Shown here in pieces: positions 20,731 through 28,983 of a stretch of DNA of 64,000 nucleotides. The DNA is from Oscillospiraceae bacterium (GTDB lineage Bacteria; Bacillota; Clostridia; Oscillospirales; Ruminococcaceae): assembly GCA_031253495.1 (NCBI GenBank), contig JAIRWC010000037.1, forward strand, positions 51,898 to 115,897, written 5' to 3'. The notes under the pieces are model-generated. The model was not told the DNA's origin. It made no database searches and was given only the letters and a program-made list of their open reading frames with translations. Position numbers and translations under genes: made by a program. Position 1 is the stretch's first letter, and each line of letters starts with the position of its first letter.

Positions 20731-21492
20731 TCACTTTTTCACGCATACGAACGCCGCTTTTTCGCAATTTTCGCCGCCCTCGTCCCTTGTCATAAAATCA
20801 TAAACCGCCTTAACCTCAAACCCCGCCTCTTCCGAAACGGCGCGGATTAAGCCGAGCGGATAAGCCTTTTCGCGGATTTTCTCCGTATAACGGTCGTACA
20901 CGCCGTTTTCGCGCTCGTTGAATATATCCAGCGTTATGTCAACGACGCCGTTATTTTTATAACGATTGCTCCACACGCAATAAACGCCGCCCGAGCGTTT
21001 GACGAACACGTTGTCGCCCAAAACCGACTTATGCTTGAAAATCGTATTCACGTCGAAGACAAACGCCCCGCCCGCGTTCATAAACAGGGAAACGCGGTTA
21101 AAGGTCTTTGACAGCGCGGCTTCGCCCGGCAAGTGATTTAACCCGTCCAAAGAACAAACCGCCGCGTCAACGGTTCCGTAAAGGTCTAATTCCCTCATGT
21201 CCTGGCATATATAAGCCACGCCGTTCGACGGTTTCCCCGCCGCCGCGCCGAGCATTTCCGGGGAAGCGTCCGCGCCTATCACGTTCCAACCGCGTTCCGC
21301 CATAAGAAGCGACAGCGTTCCCGTGCCGCACGCCAAATCAAGCAGTATGCCGAAACCGCCGGAAACGGATTCGGCAAGCGCGGAAAATTCCTTAATCAAG
21401 CCGTGGTAGTATTCCGCCAAGGCGGGATAACGGACGTCGCCCGTCAAAACGTCGTAGAACCTCGCGAAATCCCCGTAACCCTCACTCCTCAT
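20731..21492 (-). CDS. Class I SAM-dependent methyltransferase
   Basis: LLDLACGTGTLSLLMAERGWNVIGADAS. Confidence 0.85.
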   Translation of the reverse strand: MRSEGYGDFARFYDVLTGDVRYPALAEYYHGLIKEFSALAESVSGGFGILLDLACGTGTLSLLMAERGWNVIGADASPEMLGAAAGKPSNGVAYICQDMRELDLYGTVDAAVCSLDGLNHLPGEAALSKTFNRVSLFMNAGGAFVFDVNTIFKHKSVLGDNVFVKRSGGVYCVWSNRYKNNGVVDITLDIFNERENGVYDRYTEKIREKAYPLGLIRAVSEEAGFEVKAVYDFMTRDEGGENCEKAAFVCVKK

Positions 21493-21778
21493 GCTTCTTG
21501 AGCCGCCCGAACACCATATCGTAGCCGTCGTTCCCGAATTGTAAGGAGCGGTTCACGCGGCTGATTGTCGCGGTGGAAGCCCCCGTCTTCCCGACTATGT
21601 CGTTGTAGACGTGCTTCTCGCGCAGCAGCTTCGCCACGTAAAGCCTTTGCGAGATGGATTTCAATTCCCTGACGGTGCAGACGTCCTCAAAAAAAGCGTA
21701 ACACTCATCCTCCGTTTTAAGCTGCATTATCGCCCTAAACAGATAATCGGTGTTCGCGTCCTTTACCCTTTTGTTCAT
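21482..21778 (-). CDS. YerC/YecD family TrpR-related HTH protein
   Basis: ELKSISQRLYVAKLLREKHVYNDIVGKTGASTATISRVNRSL. Confidence 0.85.
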   Translation of the reverse strand: MNKRVKDANTDYLFRAIMQLKTEDECYAFFEDVCTVRELKSISQRLYVAKLLREKHVYNDIVGKTGASTATISRVNRSLQFGNDGYDMVFGRLKKHEE

Positions 21779-21915
21779 AACGCTCGAAAACCGCCTTTCC
21801 GATAAATTTAACGCTCCTCGCTTAATTTTATCACTATAAAGCGGGAAAGTCAATACCCGCCGCCCGTTTTCGCGAAATTTATAAAAATGTTTTTTAGATA
21901 TTTTACAAAATTATA

Positions 21916-21944
21916 TTGACATTCCTCCCGTTATGTGTTAAAAT
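21916..21944 (+). promoter_or_regulatory. Predicted promoter of PilZ gene
   Basis: TTGACA - 17 bp - TAAAAT with TGT upstream of -10. Confidence 0.7.
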
Positions 21945-21962
21945 CTTACAAAAGGAGGGGGG

Positions 21963-22346
21963 ATGGTTTTTATGGCTGGGGCAAGCGAGAGACGCGCGTA
22001 TATACGCGATAATTGCGACGAAGACTCTTTTATAGGCTCTAAAATCAGCGCCGACGGGAGGAATTGGCTTGATGTTGAAGTGTTTGATTTTTCTGCCGGC
22101 GGACTGAAATTTTGCCTGGGCAAGGATTCCGAATATAAAACGGACGACGTTTTATATTTTGAGCTTGTCATTGACGAGTTTCCCACCCAAATCGAAATAA
22201 AGGCTCAGATTATAATCCGCAGGGTCGAGCATCACAGCGACGGGCAGGTCTTTTACGGGGCCGCTTTCACGAAAATAAATCCTAATTTGCGTATCTGCAT
22301 AGATGAAATTATTTTATATAAAAAAAGACAGTATAAACAAGCCTAA
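21963..22346 (+). CDS. PilZ-domain c-di-GMP-binding protein
   Basis: ERRAYIRDN...VEVFDFSAGGLKF pattern (RxxxR, D/NxSxxG). Confidence 0.8.
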   Translation: MVFMAGASERRAYIRDNCDEDSFIGSKISADGRNWLDVEVFDFSAGGLKFCLGKDSEYKTDDVLYFELVIDEFPTQIEIKAQIIIRRVEHHSDGQVFYGAAFTKINPNLRICIDEIILYKKRQYKQA

Positions 22347-22377
22347 ACAGGGGGCGGTCTTGGTCGCTCCTTACGAA

Positions 22378-22414
22378 AAAATGCCCTTTATCCCGCTTTG
22401 GTAAAGGGCATTTT
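22378..22414. terminator. Bidirectional intrinsic terminator between PilZ gene and gpsA
   Basis: 13-bp perfect arms AAAATGCCCTTTA / TAAAGGGCATTTT. Confidence 0.85.
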
Positions 22415-22450
22415 CGATTTTGCTCAATAAACCTCCCCGGAAAAGGAGGC

Positions 22451-23452
22451 CTAATCCGTCCAGAACCGTTCCCGCTCGTCCTTTTGCGGCCGTTCCATAA
22501 GCGCGCGCAAAGCGTCCTTCGGTTTCGCCCCTTCGTAGCACAGCCCGTAAAGCTGCTCAAAAATAGGGACGTCAACCCCTTTTTCCCTCGCTAACCGCAA
22601 AGCTATCCTTACGCAGTCGTATCCCTCGACCGTCCCCACGCTTTTTACCGCCTCCTCGGCGGACATCCCGCGCCCTATCAAAATCCCCGCGCGATGATTG
22701 CGCGAATGTTTTGACGTGCAGGTTACTATTAAATCGCCCACGCCCGCCAATCCGGTGAAGGTTTGCCATTTCGCGCCGAGCGCGGTTCCCAAACGCTTTA
22801 TCTCGGCTAACCCCCTTGTCATAAGCGCGGCGACGGTGTTGTCGCCCAACCCCATTCCCAAAGCTATTCCGCAGCAAAGGGCGATGGGGTTTTTTAACGC
22901 GCCGCCCAGTTCGCAGCCGATTAAGTCGTCGTTGACGTATATGCGAAAACTGTTCGTCTGTAACGTCCTTTGAATGTATTCGGCGCTTTCCCTGTTTGAA
23001 CTCGCCGAAACCACCGTCGTCGGAATCCCCCGCCCGACCTCTTCGGCGTGGCAGGGACCCGTCAGCGCCACAATGGGATTGCCGGGTATGCGCGAACCGA
23101 TTACCTCGGAGAACCGCCCCCCGCTTTCCCCGGCGAAGCCTTTCCCCGCGTTTACGATTACGGCGTTTTCGGGAATGTACGGGGCGGCTTCTTCCGCTAC
23201 TTCCCTCACAAATTTTGAAGGAATGGCGAATATTATTATCCGGGCTTTCTTTATGAGGGAAATATCGGTGGTAAATTCAATGCCTTCGGGGATTTTCACG
23301 CCGGGCAAAAGCCGTTTATGCTCCCCGTCGCGCCTGATTTCCTCTATTTCGCCGGAGAATTTGGTATAAGCGGTAATTTTATGCCCCGCCCCGTGCCATA
23401 AAACCGAAAGCGCGGTTCCGAAACCGCAGCCTAAAATCATTATATCGGCCAT
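22451..23452 (-). CDS. gpsA: NAD(P)H-dependent glycerol-3-phosphate dehydrogenase
   Basis: ILGCGFGTALSVLW, GALKNPIALCCGIALGMG, GVGDLIVTCTSKHSRN. Confidence 0.96.
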   Translation of the reverse strand: MADIMILGCGFGTALSVLWHGAGHKITAYTKFSGEIEEIRRDGEHKRLLPGVKIPEGIEFTTDISLIKKARIIIFAIPSKFVREVAEEAAPYIPENAVIVNAGKGFAGESGGRFSEVIGSRIPGNPIVALTGPCHAEEVGRGIPTTVVSASSNRESAEYIQRTLQTNSFRIYVNDDLIGCELGGALKNPIALCCGIALGMGLGDNTVAALMTRGLAEIKRLGTALGAKWQTFTGLAGVGDLIVTCTSKHSRNHRAGILIGRGMSAEEAVKSVGTVEGYDCVRIALRLAREKGVDVPIFEQLYGLCYEGAKPKDALRALMERPQKDERERFWTD

Positions 23453-23464
23453 AATACCTCCGCG

Positions 23465-24124
23465 TTATGCTTTTTCGCCTAATTTCTTCTCTTTTTTATC
23501 GATGAGACGGCGAATGTTTTTCTTGTGTTTTACAATCAGAAGCAACGCGATTACCGCCGTGAAGATTGCCGCCGTTAAAGAATCCGCTCTTGATTCCACG
23601 AGCCCCCGCTTCACATAAACGCATACCGGAAGCGCCGCCGCCGCTATTACCGAACCGAGCGAGACGTATCGCGTAAGCACGACGATAAGGATAAACAGCG
23701 AAAGTAAAATCAAGGCGGAAATCCAATCAACCACGAACAAAGCCGAAACCGTTACCAAAACGGCTTTCCCGCCTTTGAACCCGTAATAAACGGGGAATAT
23801 ATGCCCCGTCACCGCCATAAGCGCGGCAAGCCAGCTTACATAAGACAAAGAGCCGCCGCGGTAAAAGACGTCAATACCAAGCGCGTAATAAAACGCCAGC
23901 CGCGCGAGCATAACGGATATTACCCCCTTGAGCGCGTCGAACGTCAAAACGGCTAAGGCGGCGGTTTTCCCTTGCGTGCGGAAAGTATTTGTAAGCCCGG
24001 GGTTGCCGGAGCCTTGCTTGCGTATGTCGCTTCCGCTTTTCAGTTTGGCGACGATTATCGCGGGGTTTACGGAGCAGATAAGATAAGGCGCGATTATCGC
24101 GAACGCGACGCAGGCGTATAACAT
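23465..24124 (-). CDS. plsY: Acyl-phosphate glycerol-3-phosphate acyltransferase
   Basis: IRKQGSGNPGLTNTFRTQG, GHIFPVYYGFKGGKAV. Confidence 0.94.
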   Translation of the reverse strand: MLYACVAFAIIAPYLICSVNPAIIVAKLKSGSDIRKQGSGNPGLTNTFRTQGKTAALAVLTFDALKGVISVMLARLAFYYALGIDVFYRGGSLSYVSWLAALMAVTGHIFPVYYGFKGGKAVLVTVSALFVVDWISALILLSLFILIVVLTRYVSLGSVIAAAALPVCVYVKRGLVESRADSLTAAIFTAVIALLLIVKHKKNIRRLIDKKEKKLGEKA

Positions 24125-24152
24125 GAATTGTCTCCTTTTATCCGGTTTCGGT

Positions 24153-25472
24153 TCAGTCTCCCCTCTCGCGGGGAATTATTTTTATGGGGGTGGCGTTCAA
24201 TCCGAACGCCTCCCTTATTTGGTTTTCAATGTACCTCATGTACGAAAAATGGAACAAACCCAATTTGTTGCAGAACACCACGAACGTCGGCGGTTTTACG
24301 CCCGCCTGCGTCATATAGTACAGCTTGAGCCTGCGCCCGCGGTCGGACGGCGGCTGAACCCGCGCCGTCGCGCGGGCAAGCAGTTCGTTCAGTCTGCCGG
24401 TGCCGATACGCGTCAGGTTCTGCTCGTACGTCAGTTTGATAAGCTCGAAGAGCTTATCAATTCTTTGTCCCGTTTTCGCCGAGATAAACACGGACGGCGC
24501 GTAGGACATGAACGAAAAAACCTCGGCTGATTTTTTGCGGTACGCGTCCATGGTTTTGCCGTCTTTTTCGATAATGTCCCATTTATTGACGGCGATTACG
24601 CTCGCCTTGCCCCTTTCGTGGGCGAACCCGCTGATTTTGCTGTCCTGTTCGGTGAACCCCGCTTCGGCGTCCGTCATAATTACGCAGACGTCGGCGCGCT
24701 CTATCGCCGACAAAGCCCGCAAAACACTGTAATATTCCACGTTTTCGCTGACCCTTGACTTACGCCTCACCCCCGCCGTGTCAATCAGCAGGAATTTTTC
24801 GCCGTTCCTCTCTATAACCGCGTCAATCGCGTCCCTCGTCGTTCCCGCCATATCCGAAACGATTGAACGCTCCTCCCCCGCGATTTTATTGACAAGCGAG
24901 GATTTTCCGGAATTAGGTTTGCCGATTACCGCGATTTTTATCAAATCGTCAAAAACGCCGGGCTTTGCGTCTTCCGGCGGCAACAAATCCACAACGGCGT
25001 CAAGCAGGTCCCCCGTCCCGTGCCCGTGGACGGACGAAACGGCGTAAGGTTCCCCCAAGCCGAGGTTGTAAAATTCATAGAAATCCGGAACGGTATCCCC
25101 GACGTTATCGCATTTATTGACGCATAACACCACCGGTTTCCCGCTTTTTTGCAAAATGGCGGCGACATCCTTGTCGTTTGCCGTAACCCCCCCGCGAACG
25201 TCCGCCACGAAGACGATGACGTCCGCGCTGTCAATGGCGAGCCGCGCCTGTTCCCTCATTTTCGCGAGGAGCGCGTCTTTTGAAAGGGGTTCAATCCCGC
25301 CCGTGTCAATCAGCGTGAGTTCGCGCCCGCGCCAGTCGCTTTTCCCGTACAGTCTGTCGCGGGTTACTCCGGGCGCGTCGTCCACGATTGCTTGGCGCGT
25401 TCCGGTTAATTTATTGAAAAGGGTCGATTTCCCGACGTTGGGGCGTCCGACGACAGCGATTAAATTACCCAT
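24153..25472 (-). CDS. der: Ribosome biogenesis GTPase Der (EngA)
   Basis: Two GTPase domains GRPNVGKST and GKPNSGKSS, KH domain. Confidence 0.97.
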   Translation of the reverse strand: MGNLIAVVGRPNVGKSTLFNKLTGTRQAIVDDAPGVTRDRLYGKSDWRGRELTLIDTGGIEPLSKDALLAKMREQARLAIDSADVIVFVADVRGGVTANDKDVAAILQKSGKPVVLCVNKCDNVGDTVPDFYEFYNLGLGEPYAVSSVHGHGTGDLLDAVVDLLPPEDAKPGVFDDLIKIAVIGKPNSGKSSLVNKIAGEERSIVSDMAGTTRDAIDAVIERNGEKFLLIDTAGVRRKSRVSENVEYYSVLRALSAIERADVCVIMTDAEAGFTEQDSKISGFAHERGKASVIAVNKWDIIEKDGKTMDAYRKKSAEVFSFMSYAPSVFISAKTGQRIDKLFELIKLTYEQNLTRIGTGRLNELLARATARVQPPSDRGRRLKLYYMTQAGVKPPTFVVFCNKLGLFHFSYMRYIENQIREAFGLNATPIKIIPRERGD

Positions 25473-25489
25473 TGCAAATTTCCTTTACC

Positions 25490-25575
25490 GGCGAACCGGG
25501 TTTGCGCCGTCGCGGCAGCGCACCGCGCCCACAGGCGCGGAATCCCCGTTTCTCATAAACGAGAAACGGTATTAG
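25490..25575. repeat. Dispersed intergenic repeat family B, copy 2
   Basis: GCGCCGTCGCGGCAGCGC + CCGCGCC...GGCGCGG + CCGTTTCTC...GAGAAACGG. Confidence 0.8.
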
Positions 25576-26238
25576 TCACGGTATAAGCGCGCGTTCCCGC
25601 GGGTAAAAACGGTTTGCCCTTTTCAGATACGCCTCTATCGGAACGCGGTACTTTTCAAGGAGTTCGCGCCGCAGATACGGCGAAAGGCGGCGTTTCCCGC
25701 TTAACGCGGCGATTCTTGAACAAGCCGCTTTCATCGACACGTTGAACAGGCGGCTTATCTCAACCGCCGTAATCCCTTTATTCAACCCCGAAGCCAAAGC
25801 CGATATAACGGGTTCCGGCATGAGCAGCTCCGCCGCGAAGCCGTTCGCCTCGCGCTCTTCCGCCTCGCCGTCGCCGCGATGCCCCAAAACGATATGCCCC
25901 ACTTCATGCGCCAGCGTCCAGTTGAGCCGCTTGTTTTCGGGGTTTACGGCGTTCGTTGAACGGTGGGCGTTCGGCTTGTAGGAAGAACGCGCGTCGGTTA
26001 AAATCAAAAAAACGCCGTTATAAGCGACCGTGTAACCGTCGCGGAAACAGGGCGATGGCAACAGCGCCTTCAGCGGAACACCCGTCAGTTTCGAGTAATT
26101 TTGAAAGGTATCGAAATAGATTTTCCCGTCGAACCGCATTTCGGAAACGTCAGGCGAAAAACTCGCGGTATCTTGCGTTAAAAGCAACTCGCGCGCCGCG
26201 TCCCCGTAATTTTCGCGCCTTAAAAATCCTGTCGTCAT
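25576..26238 (-). CDS. ImmA/IrrE-family metallopeptidase
   Basis: LAHEVGHIVLGHRGDGEAEEREANGFAAELLMP. Confidence 0.92.
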   Translation of the reverse strand: MTTGFLRRENYGDAARELLLTQDTASFSPDVSEMRFDGKIYFDTFQNYSKLTGVPLKALLPSPCFRDGYTVAYNGVFLILTDARSSYKPNAHRSTNAVNPENKRLNWTLAHEVGHIVLGHRGDGEAEEREANGFAAELLMPEPVISALASGLNKGITAVEISRLFNVSMKAACSRIAALSGKRRLSPYLRRELLEKYRVPIEAYLKRANRFYPRERALIP

Positions 26239-26244
26239 TTTTAT

Positions 26245-26562
26245 CTACAATCCCTTTGCTTTTAAATAATTGTCAATGGTATCCCTGAACGTTTCCAAAA
26301 GGAAACGCCTGTCCGTTTCGGGAACGAAAGCGAGATGCCGCGCCAAAAGCACGATTTCGGGATTGTCGGTATCGTGTCCCAGCAAAAAGTCGACGGACAC
26401 CGAAAAATAATCGGCGAGCCTTTGCAGCGTTCCGGTATCGGGGGTGCGCTTGCCCGTTTCCCAATTCCCAACGGTTCCCTGCGTTACTCCCATTTCGCGC
26501 GCCAACCGGGTTTGGCTTATATTCTTCAGTTCCCTTAACTGTTTTAATCTTTGTGCGAACAT
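26245..26562 (-). CDS. XRE-family transcriptional repressor (start MFAQRLKQL)
   Basis: HTH RLAREMGVTQGTVGNWETGKRTPD; RBS aaggggag. Confidence 0.92.
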   Translation of the reverse strand: MFAQRLKQLRELKNISQTRLAREMGVTQGTVGNWETGKRTPDTGTLQRLADYFSVSVDFLLGHDTDNPEIVLLARHLAFVPETDRRFLLETFRDTIDNYLKAKGL

Positions 26563-26584
26563 AAAAATCTCCCCTTTTCCGGTG

Positions 26585-26613
26585 ATTATATCACATTTTG
26601 TGATAAATGTCAA
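26585..26613 (-). promoter_or_regulatory. Promoter of XRE gene with operator TATCACA-TTT-TGTGATA (26589..26605) between -35 and -10
   Basis: TTGACA - 17 bp - TATAAT on minus strand; spacer holds the palindrome. Confidence 0.8.
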
Positions 26614-26660
26614 CAGATTATATAAAAAAATGTGCGATATCACGAAAAGAAATAATGTTA

Positions 26661-26689
26661 TTGACTAATATGTCGATGTGTGATATAAT
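26661..26689 (+). promoter_or_regulatory. Divergent promoter with TGTGATA half-site fused to -10
   Basis: TTGACT - 17 bp - TATAAT; TGTGATATAAT shared with XRE promoter. Confidence 0.75.
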
Positions 26690-26719
26690 AATCAAAAACA
26701 CCGCGAAAAGGAGCATTTT

Positions 26720-27178
26720 ATGAGAAAAAAAACCACCCCGCCCAAAGACGTCATGCGACTGTGCGAGGAAATCGCGAAAGGGCACGAACGGCGGAAGAAG
26801 GCGTATGAAAGAAAACGCCTCGACATAATCTATTCAACGGGCGGCGGGTTCGTCGAATTAGGGAGAAATTCGGATATTTCCGACCCCGTCGCGAAAAAAA
26901 CGGAAAGGCTTGAAAACCTTGAAAAGGGGTTGGACGCCAAATTCATACGGGCGGTGGAGCAGTCGCTTTCGGCGTCGGGAACGGACGTCTCGTGGGAATC
27001 GCGGGAAAAACTGCGTAAGGCGCTGATGTTAAACTGTGAAAGCGGGCGCGATTATCCTTACGAACTGCTGGGAATAGACGAGTTTTCGCGGCGCGATTTT
27101 TACAGGAGGAAGGGGCGGTTTATCGCGGAGATAGCGTCGGCGCTCGGGCTGGCGGATTACGGCGCCGAAAGCGAATAG
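26720..27178 (+). CDS. Hypothetical protein resembling phage-type transcriptional activators
   Basis: C-terminal GIDEFSRRDFYRRKGRFIAEIASALGL, HTH-like, similar to phage ArpU/RinA-type tails from memory. Confidence 0.5.
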   Translation: MRKKTTPPKDVMRLCEEIAKGHERRKKAYERKRLDIIYSTGGGFVELGRNSDISDPVAKKTERLENLEKGLDAKFIRAVEQSLSASGTDVSWESREKLRKALMLNCESGRDYPYELLGIDEFSRRDFYRRKGRFIAEIASALGLADYGAESE

Positions 27179-27185
27179 GTCCGCC

Positions 27186-28940
27186 TTATCTGATTTTTAT
27201 GTGCGTTTCACGCAGCTGCGTTTCGCTCGCCTCGCCCGGCGCGCCCAATAAAACGTCCTGCGCGTTGGAATTGAGAGGGAACGCGATTACCTCCCTCACG
27301 TTTTCCTCGCCCGATAAAATCATCAACAGCCTGTCAATCCCGAACGCCATACCCGCGTGGGGCGGCGCGCCAAACTTAAACGCCGAGTACAAAGCCCCGA
27401 ACTTCGCCTTGACGTCCTCTTCGGAAAACCCGGCTATCTCAAACGCCTTGACCATGACTTCGGCGTTGTGGTTGCGAACCGCCCCCGAAGCCAATTCCGT
27501 CCCGTTCAGCACAAAATCGTACTGATGGGCGAGAATATCGAACGGGTTCTTGTTATTGAGCGCGTCAAGCTCGCCTTGCGGCATTGAAAACGGATTATGC
27601 CCGAATTGCGGTTTCCCCCCGTCGCCCTCCTCGTAAAAGGGGAAGTCGGTTATCCAACAGGCGGCGAAACCGTCTTTTTTTATTATTCCCAAACGCGCCG
27701 CGACTTCGGCGCGGATTTCCCCCGCGAATTTCGCGGCGCGGGTTTCGGAGCCGTCGGCGATGAAATAAAGCGCGTCGTCGGGTTTCAGCCCCGCGCGGGC
27801 GCGGATTTCCTCCCGCGCCCCGTCGGTCAGGAATTTGTCGATGGGACCGAGGTACGCGCCGTCCCCGTCGACTTTAACGTAGCCTAAGCCCTTCATGCCT
27901 ATCGACAGGGCGAAGTCTTCCATGTTCTTGAAAAACGTCTTGGACCGAACCCCCATTCCCGGAACGCGAACGGCGCGGACGGTCTTGCCCGCGAAAGGTT
28001 TAAAATCGCTGTCGGCAAAAATATCGGAAACGTCGATTATAAACAGCGGGTTGCGCAAATCCGGCTTGTCCGTGCCGTATTTGAGCAAGGCTTCTTTAAA
28101 AGTTATCCTCGGAAAGGGGGCGGGGTTGTCAAAAGCGTTTTTGCCGCCGAACTTTTCGATAGCGGCCGATATGACCGCTTCGCCCGCGTCAAACACGTCG
28201 TCTTGCGTCGCGTACGCCATTTCAAGGTCAAGCTGATAAAATTCCCCCGCCGTTCTGTCGGCTCGCGCGTCTTCGTCGCGAAAGCAGGGAGCGATTTGAT
28301 AATAACGGTCAAAGCCCGAAACCATCAGCAACTGTTTAAAAATTTGCGGCGCTTGCGGCAACGCGTAGAATTTCCCGCGGTGTTTGCGGCTGGGAATGAG
28401 GAAATCCCTCGCCCCTTCCGGTGACGAAGCGGTGAGGATGGGCGTCTGCATTTCAAGGAATCCGAGGGCGTCCATTTGCTTTCGCATAAACGAGATTAGT
28501 TTTGAGCGCAGGACGACGGCGTCGTGTACCGCTTTGTTCCGCAGGTCAAGGAAGCGGTATTTCAGCCGCGTTTCCTCGTTCGTTTCCTTTGACGCGGAGG
28601 GTTCAAACGGCAGGTTTTCATACACCTGCCCTAAAATATCAAGCGTTTCGGCGACAATTTCAATCTCCCCGGTGCCGATTTTCGGGTTGAAGGTTTCGGG
28701 GGCGCGCCGTACAACCTTGCCGCTTATGCCGACCGAAGCCTCGCGGCGAACGTTTTCAAGCAGGGATTCGTTTTGCACGGTAATCTGTACCGACCCGTAA
28801 TGGTCGCGCAAATCAATGAACATTATCCCGCCGTGGTCGCGGATATTCTCCACCCATCCGGCGACGCGGACGGTTTTGCCCACGCTGCCGGAATTTAACG
28901 TCGCGGTGGTGTTGTCGCGGTACTTGTTGGGTTTAATCAT
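27186..28940 (-). CDS. aspS: Aspartate--tRNA ligase, second divergent copy (possibly nondiscriminating)
   Basis: SSPEGARDFLIPSRKHRGKFYALPQAPQ, FRDEDARADRTAGEFYQLDLEM; adjacent to gatCA. Confidence 0.93.
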   Translation of the reverse strand: MIKPNKYRDNTTATLNSGSVGKTVRVAGWVENIRDHGGIMFIDLRDHYGSVQITVQNESLLENVRREASVGISGKVVRRAPETFNPKIGTGEIEIVAETLDILGQVYENLPFEPSASKETNEETRLKYRFLDLRNKAVHDAVVLRSKLISFMRKQMDALGFLEMQTPILTASSPEGARDFLIPSRKHRGKFYALPQAPQIFKQLLMVSGFDRYYQIAPCFRDEDARADRTAGEFYQLDLEMAYATQDDVFDAGEAVISAAIEKFGGKNAFDNPAPFPRITFKEALLKYGTDKPDLRNPLFIIDVSDIFADSDFKPFAGKTVRAVRVPGMGVRSKTFFKNMEDFALSIGMKGLGYVKVDGDGAYLGPIDKFLTDGAREEIRARAGLKPDDALYFIADGSETRAAKFAGEIRAEVAARLGIIKKDGFAACWITDFPFYEEGDGGKPQFGHNPFSMPQGELDALNNKNPFDILAHQYDFVLNGTELASGAVRNHNAEVMVKAFEIAGFSEEDVKAKFGALYSAFKFGAPPHAGMAFGIDRLLMILSGEENVREVIAFPLNSNAQDVLLGAPGEASETQLRETHIKIR

Positions 28941-28983
28941 TTTCGCCGTCCTCTCGGTTTGTTTACGCCGCGATATAATCTTT

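Noticed and set aside
25956-26288. Plus-strand ORF opposite the ImmA gene as a possible toxin/antitoxin partner
   Set aside because: Shadow ORF of the ImmA coding strand with no RBS or recognisable domain.
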